Source of the DNA: Sandarakinorhabdus glacialis
GTDB taxonomy: Bacteria; Pseudomonadota; Alphaproteobacteria; Sphingomonadales; Sphingomonadaceae
Length of the DNA stretch: 64,000 nucleotides
NCBI RefSeq assembly: GCF_014643455.1
Contig: NZ_BMJM01000003.1
Span: 1-64,000 of the forward strand
Reading direction: 5' to 3'
Shown: positions 1 through 8,482 of the stretch, piece by piece
Numbering within the stretch: position 1 is the stretch's first letter
Layout of the letters: each line of letters starts with the position of its first letter
Program-made: the position numbers and the translations under genes
Notes under the pieces: model-generated
Seen by the model: the letters and a program-made list of their open reading frames with translations, nothing else
What the model was told of the DNA's origin: nothing
Databases searched by the model: none

Positions 1-2
1 CC

Positions 3-158
3 GAGTTCCTCGAAGCCGCCAACGACCCAACCCATGAGCAGCACGAAGACGTCCACCGCTGGATCGGAAAGCCGTTCGACCCGAACCTCATCGATACCGC
101 CGCTACCGATCAAGCCCTCGAAGCCCTCGGACGTCGATGGAGCCGCCGAAAAGCCTGA
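3..158 (+). CDS. C-terminal end of a PRiA4_ORF3 / IS1096-passenger-like protein (5' cut by window)
   Basis: The first 51 codons readable in the window end at TGA 156-158. They show the C-terminal signature of the plasmid pRiA4b ORF-3 family (also called IS1096 element passenger TnpR family): EFLEAANDPTHEQHED, then RWIGKPFDPNLID, a short acidic/aromatic tail that normally closes these proteins. The rest lies left of the window. Family members are common on plasmids and beside transposons, and their function is unknown. It converges on the truncated cydB, only about 25-40 bases from where cydB homology stops, so it probably belongs to the DNA whose arrival removed the 3' half of cydB. The family call is by eye from a short fragment. 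Confidence 0.6.
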   Translation, partial: EFLEAANDPTHEQHEDVHRWIGKPFDPNLIDTAATDQALEALGRRWSRRKA

Positions 159-180
159 ACGGCGCCGCCCCATGCGGTTC

Positions 181-618
181 TCACCGGATGCTTACGATAC
201 CCTGCAGGATTGCGCCCAGGATCACGCCTTGGGAGAACGCCGCCACGACCGAGCCGAACGCAAATGCCCGGTCCCATATCCAGGGCCGAGTCGTCCGCGC
301 CCGATATTCAAAGGCAACGCCACGAAATACCTGGCCCAGCAGCATGATGATTATCGGCGTGTATACCGCCGGCATGATGATCGCATAGGCGAGCGGAAAG
401 GCGGCGAACAAGCCGCCGCCGCCAAGCACCAGCCAAGTCTCATTTCAATCCCATACCGGCGCGATGGTGTTCATCGCGGTGTTGCGGTCTTCGCCTTTCT
501 CGATCCACGGGAACAGGATGCCGATGCCGAGATCGAACCCGTCCATCACCACATAGCCGAATACGGCGATGGCAATTATGCCGGCCCATATCAGCGAAAG
601 CGTGTCATTGGGTGCCAT
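181..618 (-). pseudogene. cydB: cydB remnant, cytochrome bd ubiquinol oxidase subunit II (nonsense codon and 3' truncation)
   Basis: Starts at ATG 618, five bases after the cydA stop. The first 57 codons are typical CydB (WAGIIAIAVFGYVVMDGFDL, with the conserved start of helix I and the GFDLG motif). Codon 58 (447-445) is TGA exactly where the conserved glycine of WDGNETW should be; GGA to TGA is a single-base change. Reading on in the same frame gives NETWLVLGGGGLFAAFP and three more membrane segments as far as ILQGI, near residue 142. CydB homology then stops, with a TGA at 183-181. Normal CydB is about 330-380 residues, so more than half is missing. What remains cannot be a complete subunit. 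Translation past the TGA would still give a truncated protein. The neighbour to the left is a mobile-element-type gene end. Confidence 0.85.
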
Positions 619-623
619 TGCCG

Positions 624-2075
624 CTACTCCGCCAGAATTGCATCGGGGTCGACCTGCGGCGCCGGGGTAATGCCCGCCGTACGGGTTATGCCGTCCGGGC
701 CCTGCCCGCGCGTCGGCCCGGTTTCGCCGGGATGCGGCTCATGCCCCATCAGCTTGATGATGAACCAGGTGCCGGCCCCGAAAACTGCGAAATATACAAC
801 GATAAATGCCAACAGCGACGCCGCCACGGCCGGCGCAGCGAGCGGCGACGCGCTGTCCGCAGTTCGCAACAGGCCGAACACCGTGAACGGCTGCCGCCCA
901 ACCTCGGTCGTCACCCATCCCGCCAGGACGGCGACAAAACCCGCTGGTCCCATCACCAGTGCCAGTCGGTGCAGCCAGGGGCTGTCATGGAGCCTGCCGC
1001 GCCAGCGGGCCCATAAGCTCCAGCCGCCCATCGCCAGCATCAGGATCCCGATTCCCACCATGATCCGGAACGACCAGAACACGATCGGCACCGGCGCGCG
1101 ATCTTCGGGCGCGACCTTGTCCAGTCCGTCGATCGGCGCCTTAATGTCGTTCTTGAGGATCAACGAGCCGACCAGCGGCACCTCGACCTTGTAGCGCATG
1201 ACCTGCGCCTGATCATCGGGAATACCGAACAGGATCAATGGTGCGCCCCCGCCCGGCCCACCGGGATAGCTCCGGTAATGGCCTTCCATGGCAGCGATCT
1301 TGGCGGGCTGATATTCGAGCGTGTTTGCGCCGTGAGCGTGGCCGGCCAAGACCTGCAACGGCGCCACGATCGCCGCCATCCACATCGCCATCGAGAACAT
1401 GATGCGCGTGCCCTCACGCGGTGCGTTGCCGGCGCGGCGGTCCTTGAGCAGGTGCCACGCCCCTGCCCCGCCAACGACCAGCGCCGTCGTCAGATATGTC
1501 GCGAGCAGGACATGGACGAGGCGATACGGCATCGACGGATTGAAGATGACTTCGATCCAGCTTGTCGTGAAGAATTGCCCGTCGGCATTAATGCCGTAGC
1601 CTTGCGGCGTGTGCATCCAGCTGTTCACCGCGATGATCCAGAACGCCGAGATTGCCGTGCCGAGTGCCACCATGCACGTTGCCGCAAAGTGTAGCTTCTT
1701 GCCGACCTTTTCGAGCCCGAACAGCATGACGCCCAGGAAGCCGGCTTCAAGAAAGAACGCTGTGAGCACTTCATAGGCCATCAGCGGACCGATGACGGGA
1801 CCGGCCTTGTCCGAAAACACCGCCCAGTTGGTGCCGAACTGGTAAGCCATGACGATGCCCGAAACGACGCCCATGCCGAAGGTGATGGCAAAGATCTTCA
1901 GCCAATATTTGAACAGGTTGAGATAGACATCACGGCCGGATCGCAGCCACAAACCCTCAAGAACCATCAGGTAGCTGGCGAGCCCGATGGTGAACGCCGG
2001 GAAGATGAAATGGAACGATATCGTGAACGCAAACTGCATCCTCGCCAGTGTCAGTGCAGAAATGGTGTCGAACAA
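624..2075 (-). CDS. cydA: Cytochrome bd-type ubiquinol oxidase subunit I (CydA/CioA)
   Basis: A 483-residue, multi-pass inner-membrane quinol oxidase subunit that binds hemes b558, b595 and d and oxidises ubiquinol. The axial ligand positions are visible: His22 in the first helix (FAFTISFHFIFP), a second His in PYRLVHVLLATY, and Met in FWSFRIMVGIG. The conserved GRQPF motif is present (TTEVGRQPFTVFGLLRT). The quinol-binding Q-loop is short, as in cyanide-insensitive oxidases (CIO type), rather than the long E. coli form. The start is TTG at 2075 (product begins FDTISALTLARMQF, the usual CydA N-terminus). The tail after the last helix is hydrophilic. It is first in an operon with cydB, but cydB is broken here. 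Unless another cydB exists elsewhere in the genome, this subunit lacks its partner. Confidence 0.95.
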   Translation of the reverse strand: MFDTISALTLARMQFAFTISFHFIFPAFTIGLASYLMVLEGLWLRSGRDVYLNLFKYWLKIFAITFGMGVVSGIVMAYQFGTNWAVFSDKAGPVIGPLMAYEVLTAFFLEAGFLGVMLFGLEKVGKKLHFAATCMVALGTAISAFWIIAVNSWMHTPQGYGINADGQFFTTSWIEVIFNPSMPYRLVHVLLATYLTTALVVGGAGAWHLLKDRRAGNAPREGTRIMFSMAMWMAAIVAPLQVLAGHAHGANTLEYQPAKIAAMEGHYRSYPGGPGGGAPLILFGIPDDQAQVMRYKVEVPLVGSLILKNDIKAPIDGLDKVAPEDRAPVPIVFWSFRIMVGIGILMLAMGGWSLWARWRGRLHDSPWLHRLALVMGPAGFVAVLAGWVTTEVGRQPFTVFGLLRTADSASPLAAPAVAASLLAFIVVYFAVFGAGTWFIIKLMGHEPHPGETGPTRGQGPDGITRTAGITPAPQVDPDAILAE

Positions 2076-2079
2076 TTAC

Positions 2080-2122
2080 AGATACCCTGCCGCCCTGATC
2101 ATTTCGGGTATAACAGGTATCT
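2080..2122. promoter_or_regulatory. Inverted repeat upstream of cydA (possible operator)
   Basis: AGATACCCTG (2080-2089) and CAGGTATCT (2114-2122) form nearly complementary arms 24 bases apart, immediately upstream of the cydA TTG start. The position suits an operator or the 5' stem of the mRNA, but I cannot assign it to a known regulator. Confidence 0.25.
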
Positions 2123-2201
2123 GGTAAATTTCGCGCGAAGCATTGTCGCGGTCGTCGGCGCGGATGCCCCTAGGAGCATCACCGGGCGGAACTGATCTCC
2201 C

Positions 2202-3800
2202 TCACAGCAGCCAACGGATCGGCAGCCGCGACAGGCCCGCAAGAATCAGGCGCTGCAACGGGCCAGTGCCTGGTTCATGGGCATGAATGACGGTGCCGGT
2301 GGCGGTCTGCTCGATCCAGATCAGCTGCCCGTCGCTCCCGAGCCGTACTTCATAGGCAATGTCCGGCAAGGTGCCGACGAACAGGTCCTGCAGCCAGGCA
2401 GCAAGTGCCGGGCTATCGATGACGAAACCAAGCTCGGTGTTCAGGCGCAGCGACCGCGGATCGAAGTTGAACGAACCGACGAACATACGGTCGCGATCGA
2501 TGGTAAAGGCCTTGGCATGCAGTGCCGATCCGCTGACCCGAAAGGCTGCGCCGCGGCGCCTGAGGCCACCGCCGACGCTACCGCGGAAGCGCAGCCTCGC
2601 ACGGGCGGCAGGATCGGCGCCCTTGAGCTCCCACAGCCTCACACCCGCCTTCAGCAGAGGTATCCGGCATGGTGCATAGCCAGCATGGACGACGGCGACG
2701 TCGTTGGCCTTCAGCGCATTGGTAAGGATGTCGACCTCTACGCCGCGCGCGGCCAGCGCGGCGAAGCTGTCGATACCGGCGGCCGTCGGCACGAAATAGG
2801 CCGAAATCAAGCCGAGTTCGCGCTCGGGGGCTGAGACGATGGATGCAAGCCGGGTTGCAAACAGTTCTTTTCGCCGGACATAATGGAGACCCTTGGCGGG
2901 GTCGTCGCTGACCATGGTGACCATGGCCCAGTCGAACGGGATCGAGCCGGACAACAGGCCTTCGAGGAAATTGTCCCGAACCGCATCGGCATAGTTCCTG
3001 GCGAAACCGGTCTTGCTGGCGCGCGCCACGGCCTTGGCGAAATTGCCGGCTGAACGGGCATCGGCGAGAGGCAGGATTCGCTCGGCGAGATAGGCGGAGT
3101 CGCACGCCCAGTAGCGGTCGAAATCGGCCGAGACGTCGGGGACGACGGCGCCGATTGCCAGCACGTCGAAGTCGTCGAACAGGTTGAGATCGCTGGAGGC
3201 GAGATATTCGTCGCCGATATTGCGGCCCCCGGCGATGGTCAAAAGATTGTCGGCGGTCAGGCTCTTGTTGTGCATTCGGCGGTTGAGTCGGTGGAAATCG
3301 AGCAGATAATTTAGTGTCTTGGGCCAGCGAATCACGAACGGATTGAACAGCCTCACTTCGATCAGGGGGTGGCTGTCGACCATTGCCATCATGGTATCGA
3401 GCCCGCCGGTGCCGTTGTCATCTAGCAGCAGGCGGACCCGCACGCCGCGGTCGGCGGCTTCGCGGATGGCCTGGATCAACAGTGTCCCTGCGACATCCGG
3501 GTGCCAGATATAATACTGGATATCGAGGCTGTATTCGGCGCCGCGGATGAGGAGCATCCGGGCGGCAAAAGCCTCGCGGGGGTCTTCGAGGGTGTAGATC
3601 CCGGTTTGCCCGGGGCGTTGCGCGGTAAGGAGCGCGAGCCGGCGCGCGAACATGGTTTCCGTAGTATTCGCAAGGGTTTGCGTGTGTGGTCGCGGATCGA
3701 GCAAGCGTGCCGGCTTGGCATAGTGGCGCAGCGTTACCCAGCCTCGCCTCGCCAGAAGCAGCATCACCGCAAGGACGGCCAACAGCGCCAGGCTAGTCAA
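2202..3800 (-). CDS. Phospholipase D-family / cardiolipin synthase-like membrane-anchored protein
   Basis: 532 residues with one N-terminal membrane helix (residues 1-17) and two PLD domains. The HKD motifs are H177-x-K179-x4-D184 (MHNKSLTAD) and, near the C-terminus, LHAKAFTIDRDRMFVGSFNFDPRS. Both are complete, so the enzyme should be catalytically competent in phosphatidyl transfer or hydrolysis. The closest recognisable type is the family of YmdC/ClsC-like cardiolipin synthases, which also have a single N-terminal helix and YYIWHPDVAG-like spacing after the first strand. The start is TTG at 3800, overlapping the stop of the upstream endonuclease/exonuclease/phosphatase gene by 8 bases, so the two are probably co-translated. 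Exact substrate unknown. Confidence 0.85.
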   Translation of the reverse strand: MTSLALLAVLAVMLLLARRGWVTLRHYAKPARLLDPRPHTQTLANTTETMFARRLALLTAQRPGQTGIYTLEDPREAFAARMLLIRGAEYSLDIQYYIWHPDVAGTLLIQAIREAADRGVRVRLLLDDNGTGGLDTMMAMVDSHPLIEVRLFNPFVIRWPKTLNYLLDFHRLNRRMHNKSLTADNLLTIAGGRNIGDEYLASSDLNLFDDFDVLAIGAVVPDVSADFDRYWACDSAYLAERILPLADARSAGNFAKAVARASKTGFARNYADAVRDNFLEGLLSGSIPFDWAMVTMVSDDPAKGLHYVRRKELFATRLASIVSAPERELGLISAYFVPTAAGIDSFAALAARGVEVDILTNALKANDVAVVHAGYAPCRIPLLKAGVRLWELKGADPAARARLRFRGSVGGGLRRRGAAFRVSGSALHAKAFTIDRDRMFVGSFNFDPRSLRLNTELGFVIDSPALAAWLQDLFVGTLPDIAYEVRLGSDGQLIWIEQTATGTVIHAHEPGTGPLQRLILAGLSRLPIRWLL

Positions 3801-4578
3801 TGTTCAAGCCAAGCCTGACCCATATTGGCAGATGATCAGAGGCGACTACGGAGCGTACGCTGTGGTGGACGCCGGCACCCTCCAGGGCCAGGTCGCCGGA
3901 GACGAATATCCGGTCGAGCGCGGCGATGGGCATGCGCGCGTGGAAGCTGGGACCTGTCGGTATTACGCTGTAATTCCTCGAGAAATCGGCGATGGCGCCG
4001 GCCGAGACGCGCCATTCGTTGAGGTCGCCCATCAACAGGGTCGGTGGGTTGCCGGGCTGGGCGGCGACGTGGGCGATGATGGCGCGGGCCTGACGGCGGC
4101 GCCACAGGCCCGACAGGTCGAGGTGCATGCCGACGACCCTGAGCAGGGCGCCGTCCACTCGCAGGTCGGCGAGGACGGCGCCGCGGGGTTCGAGCGCGGG
4201 AATGCGCAGGACCGCATGGCGGACGACCTCGACCCGACTCGAGACCAGGATCGCGTTTCCGTGCCAACCTATTGATGCGGCCCGGGTTTCGAACTGCACC
4301 GGGTGCCAGTGATGCGCGGCCAGCAAGGGTAGCGGCAGCGCGCTGAGCCGCGAGCCGAAGCGGCGGTCGGCTTCCTGCAGGACGATGATATCGGCGCCGA
4401 TCTCGTCGATCACCGCCAGCGTGCGGGTCGGCATCCGGCGCATGTCGGTGCCGATGGCTTTCTGGATGTTGTAGCTGGCGATTCCGACCGAAACGGCCCG
4501 GTTGGCGGGCAGCTGGGCGAAAGACGGTTTTTCGGGGTGTGCCAGCGGTCGGTTCCGGGTCGGTTGCAGGACAGTCAC
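3793..4578 (-). CDS. Endonuclease/exonuclease/phosphatase family protein
   Basis: 261 residues, GTG start at 4578. The DNase I-like fold is recognisable from SYNIQKAIG near residue 34, IIVLQEADRRFGSR (metal-binding Glu), GMHLDLSG, LLMGDLNEWR (catalytic Asp/Asn pair) and the C-terminal SDHLPIWVRL (catalytic Asp-His). These proteins hydrolyse phosphodiesters in nucleic acids, lipids or inositol phosphates. The gene ends 8 bases inside the start of the phospholipase D-like gene. Pairing of an EEP-family protein with a cardiolipin-synthase-like enzyme is common in proteobacteria and suggests a lipid substrate, but this is inference. No signal peptide is evident. Confidence 0.85.
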   Translation of the reverse strand: MTVLQPTRNRPLAHPEKPSFAQLPANRAVSVGIASYNIQKAIGTDMRRMPTRTLAVIDEIGADIIVLQEADRRFGSRLSALPLPLLAAHHWHPVQFETRAASIGWHGNAILVSSRVEVVRHAVLRIPALEPRGAVLADLRVDGALLRVVGMHLDLSGLWRRRQARAIIAHVAAQPGNPPTLLMGDLNEWRVSAGAIADFSRNYSVIPTGPSFHARMPIAALDRIFVSGDLALEGAGVHHSVRSVVASDHLPIWVRLGLNID

Positions 4579-4638
4579 GGGACTGTCGACGGGTGGTTTA
4601 CGCCCGAAAACGGGGATCGGGGGGTATGCCGCGGGAAA

Positions 4639-6132
4639 TCAGCCTTCGGTGACGAAACACGCGCGGCCGGAAAAGGCGATCCGGGCGCACGCGTCGCGGG
4701 CTTTTTCGCGGCTGGCGAACGGCCCCATCTGGAGCCTGGTGACGGCGCCGTCGGAAGCGAAGATCGGCTTGTTGGCGGCGACGAGTTGCTTCTGCTTGAC
4801 CTTGACCTCGTCCCACGCCGCTTCGGCAAGTGCCTTTTGCGAAAAAGCGCCTAGCTGGACGCGCCATTCAGGGGGCTCCTTGCGGATCGGCCGGGCGGCG
4901 GGTGGGGGCGCCGGCTTGGCGAGGACTGCGACTTCGGTGGGCCTGGCCACAGGCGGAGCGACCGGCTTCGGCGCGGGGGCCGGAGCTCGGGCGGCGGCCG
5001 GAGCTGGGGCGGCGGCGAGTTGTTGCGACACGGCGGCGGGGATGTCGACGGTGCGGACCGGCGGCGCAGCCGGGCGGAGCGAGACAGCGGGCGCGGGGCG
5101 CGCGGCTGGCGGGGGCGGCTGGACCACCATCGCGGTCTGGGCGGGCGGGGGCGCGGGGCGGATGGCGGCGGTCTGCACCGGCGCCGTCTGCACTGGAACT
5201 GTCTGCACTGGTGGCCGCGCGGCTGCCGGTGCCGGGACGGGCGCCGGGCGGATTGCGGCGGTCTGCACCGGGGCCGGCTTCACGGGTGGCCGCACGGCTG
5301 CCGGCGCGGGGACGGGTGCCGGGCGAACGGCGGCAGTCTGGACAGGTGCCGGCTGGACCGGAGCCGGCTGGGCTTGCGCGGCCGATACCGCGGGCTGGGC
5401 GGCGGCGGTCTGCACGGGGGCTGGCTTGAGGATCTGGTCGCGGTGAAAGCGGTCGGGCGCGGCTGCGAGGGCAACCGGCGGCGGGCCGCCGAACACCGAG
5501 GGCACGCCGTTGCCGGCGGCGAGGCTGGCGGCGGTGGCGGCCCCGTTGGCGCGCTCGATTGCCGACAAATTGGCGCTGAGGGTAACGAGCGCGCTGGTGC
5601 CTTCGGGCAGGCCCTGTGCCGCGGCGCGCGACAAATAGGCATAGGCGAGCGTCAGGTTGCGCGGGATGCTGTCGCCGTTCCAGTTGGCGACACCCAGGAC
5701 ATATTGGGCGCGCATCTCGTTCTTGTCGGCGGCGGCGCGGAGCCAGCGGATGGCCTCCTGCTTTTCGCCGGCCTGGAAGAGCAGGATGCCGAGGTTGGCT
5801 TGCGCTGGAAGATGGCCCTTCAAGGCGGCGCGGCGATACCAGTCGCGGGCGATGACGACGTCCTTGGGCACGGCGCGGCCGAGCTTGTACGCCTGGCCGA
5901 TGTTGAACATCGCATCGGCATCGCCAGCGCTGGCGAACGGCGTCCACATCGCGACGGCGGCGGGATAGTCGCCGGTCCGCCACAGCTCGACGCCGGCGCG
6001 GACGCTCGGTTGCACGGGTGCCGGTGCTTCGGCGACGGGCGGCTTTTTCCGTGCCGCCAGCGCGGGGGCGGGCATTGCCAGCGGCGTCAACAGGCCGAGG
6101 ACTGCGACAGCGGTTAATCCTGTGCGTGCCAT
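4639..6132 (-). CDS. Secreted Sel1-like repeat protein with C-terminal SPOR domain
   Basis: 497 residues from ATG 6132. A signal peptide (VAVLGLLTPLAMPAPALA) is followed by Sel1/TPR-like repeats at about residues 45-180 (AMFNIGQAYKLGRAV, AQANLGILLFQAGEK, AQYVLGVANWNGDSI). Next comes a long low-complexity linker of repeated PAPVQTAA / RPAPVPAPAA units (about 230-400). The last 75 residues are a SPOR domain (WRVQLGAFSQKALAEAAWDE ... VTRLQMGPFASREKARDAC) that binds denuded septal peptidoglycan. The architecture predicts a periplasmic cell-division or cell-envelope protein. The start overlaps the end of the dihydroorotase-like gene by 19 bases. The linker repeats are also visible in the DNA (about 5160-5420) and could vary in number between strains. 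Confidence 0.85.
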   Translation of the reverse strand: MARTGLTAVAVLGLLTPLAMPAPALAARKKPPVAEAPAPVQPSVRAGVELWRTGDYPAAVAMWTPFASAGDADAMFNIGQAYKLGRAVPKDVVIARDWYRRAALKGHLPAQANLGILLFQAGEKQEAIRWLRAAADKNEMRAQYVLGVANWNGDSIPRNLTLAYAYLSRAAAQGLPEGTSALVTLSANLSAIERANGAATAASLAAGNGVPSVFGGPPPVALAAAPDRFHRDQILKPAPVQTAAAQPAVSAAQAQPAPVQPAPVQTAAVRPAPVPAPAAVRPPVKPAPVQTAAIRPAPVPAPAAARPPVQTVPVQTAPVQTAAIRPAPPPAQTAMVVQPPPPAARPAPAVSLRPAAPPVRTVDIPAAVSQQLAAAPAPAAARAPAPAPKPVAPPVARPTEVAVLAKPAPPPAARPIRKEPPEWRVQLGAFSQKALAEAAWDEVKVKQKQLVAANKPIFASDGAVTRLQMGPFASREKARDACARIAFSGRACFVTEG

Positions 6133-7349
6133 ACCAGCTCTCCCCCTTTTATAGTCATTTTTACGCGTCCGGCGACCGGCAGGCCATCGAACGGCGTGTT
6201 GCCGGCACCGATAAAGCGATCGCCGTCGATGCGCCACGGTGCATGTTCGTCGAAAAGCATAAGGTCGGCGGGTGACCCGAGGCTTAACGTGCCGCCGGCC
6301 AGACCGAAAAGTGCGGCGGGGGCGGCGGTCATGGTGTGCAGTGCCTGCGGCAGCGTCAGTGCGCCCGAGCGGACCAGCGACAGCGTCAACGCGAGCAGGG
6401 TCTCGGCACCGGCCATGCCGGGCTTTGCGTCGGCGAACGGCAGGCGTTTTTCTTCCTGGGTGCGTGGGTCGTGACCCGAGGCGATGACGGTGATGGTGCC
6501 GTCGGCGATGCCGGCTTCCACGGCGCGGCGGTCGTTGTCGCTGCGCAGCGGCGGCGACAGCCGGGCGAAGCTGCGGAAATCGGCGACCGATGTTTCGTTG
6601 AGCAGCCAGTGGGCGGGCGTAACGCCGGCGGTGATGGCGACTCCCCTGCCCTGCGCGGCGCGGACCAGGTCGATCGATTCGGCGGTGGTGATTTGGCGGA
6701 TATGGAGGCGGGCGCCGGTGGCTTCGGCGAGGCGGATGTCGCGGGCGACGGCGAGGCTTTCGGCGAAGGCGGGCGCGGCGGCGAGGCCGAGGCGGCTGGC
6801 ATAGTCGCCCTCGGTGGCGACAGCGCCGGCGGTGAGCGCGGTGTCCTCGGCGTGCGCGACGACGAGCATGCCGAAGGCGCGCGAATAGCTGAGCAGCCGG
6901 TGCATGACGGCGGTGCTGTCGATGGCGCGGCGGCCAGTCGCGGTGCCGACTGCGCCTGCCGCCTGGCAAAGGCCGATTTCGGCGAGCTCGTGGCCTTCAA
7001 GGCGCTGGGTCGCAGCGGCGAGCGGGTGGACCCAGACATCGGGTTTTCCCATGGCCTGCGAGAAGGCGATGAGGGCCGGGTCGTCGAGGGGGGGCGACTG
7101 GTCGGGCATGAGGACGACGCCGGTAATGCCGCCGGCGTGGCAGGCGCGGGCGTCGGCGCGGAAGACGCCGGCGTCGATGAGGCCGGGGGACAGGATGAGG
7201 CCGGTGGCGTCGATGATTTGGGCGTCTGCGGGGGGGGATTCTTGGCCGATGTGGGCGATGGTGCGGTCGCGGGTGATGACTGTTGCGATGGAGTCGAAAC
7301 CCGAGGCTGGATCGATTACGCGGGCGTTGGTTATGGCGAGCGGGGTCAT
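6114..7349 (-). CDS. pyrX: Dihydroorotase-like protein lacking catalytic residues (PyrX type)
   Basis: 411 residues of the amidohydrolase fold, directly downstream of pyrB with an ATGA overlap. The family metal site is lost. The strand that should read DxHVHLR reads [10 protein letters not shown], and about a dozen residues after it are missing. The usual TDHAPH is SGHDPR, although the following TQEEKRLPF is conserved. C-terminal features remain ([27 protein letters not shown]). Established precedent: in Pseudomonas and relatives a non-catalytic dihydroorotase homologue (PyrC'/PyrX) forms a dodecamer with PyrB and is needed for its assembly. The same structural role in aspartate transcarbamoylase is the best inference here; a separate active dihydroorotase should exist elsewhere. 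Confidence 0.8.
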   Translation of the reverse strand: MTPLAITNARVIDPASGFDSIATVITRDRTIAHIGQESPPADAQIIDATGLILSPGLIDAGVFRADARACHAGGITGVVLMPDQSPPLDDPALIAFSQAMGKPDVWVHPLAAATQRLEGHELAEIGLCQAAGAVGTATGRRAIDSTAVMHRLLSYSRAFGMLVVAHAEDTALTAGAVATEGDYASRLGLAAAPAFAESLAVARDIRLAEATGARLHIRQITTAESIDLVRAAQGRGVAITAGVTPAHWLLNETSVADFRSFARLSPPLRSDNDRRAVEAGIADGTITVIASGHDPRTQEEKRLPFADAKPGMAGAETLLALTLSLVRSGALTLPQALHTMTAAPAALFGLAGGTLSLGSPADLMLFDEHAPWRIDGDRFIGAGNTPFDGLPVAGRVKMTIKGGELVWHAQD

Positions 7350-8443
7350 GGGCGGGCGGCCGGGTTGGGGTTTGCGACGACAGAGTCACCCACCCCCTGC
7401 CCCTCCCTTGAAAGGGAGGGGAGCAGAGAAGAACGACCCTCCCCCGACCCCTCCCTGGAAGCAGGGAGGGGGGAAGAGAAGTCTACGCCGCGGCGTTTGC
7501 GGGTGAGGACGTCGAGGCAGGCCATGCGGACGGCGACGCCCATTTCGACCTGCTCGGTGACCGCGGAGCGGACGATGTCGTCGGCGATGCTGCTTTCGAT
7601 CTCGACGCCGCGATTCATCGGGCCGGGATGCATGACGAGGACGTCGGGGGCGGCGTTGCGGAGGCGGGCTTCGGTCAGGCCGAAAAAGCGGAAATACTCG
7701 CGGGTGGAAGGCACATAGGCGCCGTCCATGCGCTCGGTCTGCAGGCGGAGCATCATGACGACATCGGCACCGCGCAGGCCGGCGTCCATGTCGGTGAAGA
7801 CCTCGACGCCGAGCTGCTCGACGTTGGCGGGGAGCAAAGTCGGTGGGGCGACGACGCGGACGCTGGCGCCCAGTGACGCGAGAATCTGGAAGTTCGAGCG
7901 CGCAACGCGACTGTGGAGAATGTCGCCGCAGATGGCGACGGTCAGCCCGGCGATGCGGCCCTTGCGGCGACGGATGGTAAGCGCATCGAGAAGCGCCTGG
8001 GTGGGGTGTTCGTGGCGGCCGTCGCCGGCATTGAGGACGGGGCAATCGACCTTTTCGGCGATGAGCTGGACGGCGCCCGACGAGCCGTGGCGGATGACGA
8101 TGACGTCGGGGTGCATGGCATTGAGGGTCAGCGCCGTGTCGAGCAGCGTTTCACCCTTTTTGACCGACGACCCTGCGACGCCGAGGTTGACGACATCGGC
8201 GCCGAGGCGTTTGCCGGCGATCTCGAAGCTGAGCAGCGTGCGGGTGCTGTTTTCGAAAAAGGCGTTGATCTGGGTCAGGCCCGAGAGCCGGTGATCATGC
8301 TTTTCGGCGCTGCGGTTGCGCGTCACCCATTGTTCGGCCTCGTCCATGAGGAAGACCATTTCCCACGGCTTGAGCGAGGACAGGCCAAGGAGATGGGAGT
8401 GCGGGAACGGGTGCGCGCCGGCGGTGATGGCGGAGTGTTGCAT
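7346..8443 (-). CDS. pyrB: Aspartate carbamoyltransferase catalytic chain
   Basis: Condenses carbamoyl phosphate and aspartate in the second step of pyrimidine synthesis. Carbamoyl-phosphate site [13 protein letters not shown] (about residues 62-74), [12 protein letters not shown], and the aspartate-side motifs RLQTERM and MHPGPMNRG are all present. About the first 320 residues match the family. The last roughly 45 residues (from [11 protein letters not shown]) are not PyrB-like: they are encoded by two polypyrimidine stem-loop repeats at 7385-7485 and give two copies of a Ser/Arg/Gly-rich phrase. So a dispersed repeat has apparently replaced or extended the C-terminus. The gene ends with an ATGA overlap into the inactive dihydroorotase gene. 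It begins at ATG 8443. Confidence 0.95.
   Translation of the reverse strand: MQHSAITAGAHPFPHSHLLGLSSLKPWEMVFLMDEAEQWVTRNRSAEKHDHRLSGLTQINAFFENSTRTLLSFEIAGKRLGADVVNLGVAGSSVKKGETLLDTALTLNAMHPDVIVIRHGSSGAVQLIAEKVDCPVLNAGDGRHEHPTQALLDALTIRRRKGRIAGLTVAICGDILHSRVARSNFQILASLGASVRVVAPPTLLPANVEQLGVEVFTDMDAGLRGADVVMMLRLQTERMDGAYVPSTREYFRFFGLTEARLRNAAPDVLVMHPGPMNRGVEIESSIADDIVRSAVTEQVEMGVAVRMACLDVLTRKRRGVDFSSPLPASREGSGEGRSSLLPSLSREGQGVGDSVVANPNPAARP
7385..7485. repeat. Two polypyrimidine stem-loop repeats inside the pyrB 3' end
   Basis: Stem-loops CCCTCCCTTGAAAGGGAGGG (7401-7420) and, at 7448-7471, CCCCTCCCT / AGGGAGGGG around a six-base loop. Each is preceded by a CACCC or CCCCGA tract and followed by a purine-rich AGAGAAG tail. 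The same architecture occurs at 28403-28456 (intergenic, nearly identical) and in a looser form at 23270-23325. This points to a dispersed extragenic-palindrome family that here lies within a reading frame. Confidence 0.7.
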
Positions 8444-8482
8444 GAAGTCGCGGTTTAGCGGGAATGCGCCGCAAAGGGCAAG

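Noticed and set aside
181-429. Separate 82-codon gene on the minus strand
   Set aside because: It is the part of cydB after the nonsense codon, not an independent gene.
34-1194. 386-codon plus-strand frame over cydB and cydA
   Set aside because: Antisense to cydA and without recognisable domains; the genuine plus-strand remnant is the PRiA4_ORF3 end in another frame.
5160-5430. Regularly spaced short DNA repeats resembling a CRISPR array
   Set aside because: They lie inside the Sel1/SPOR gene in frame, encode PAPVQTAA-type linker units and have no unique spacers of constant length.
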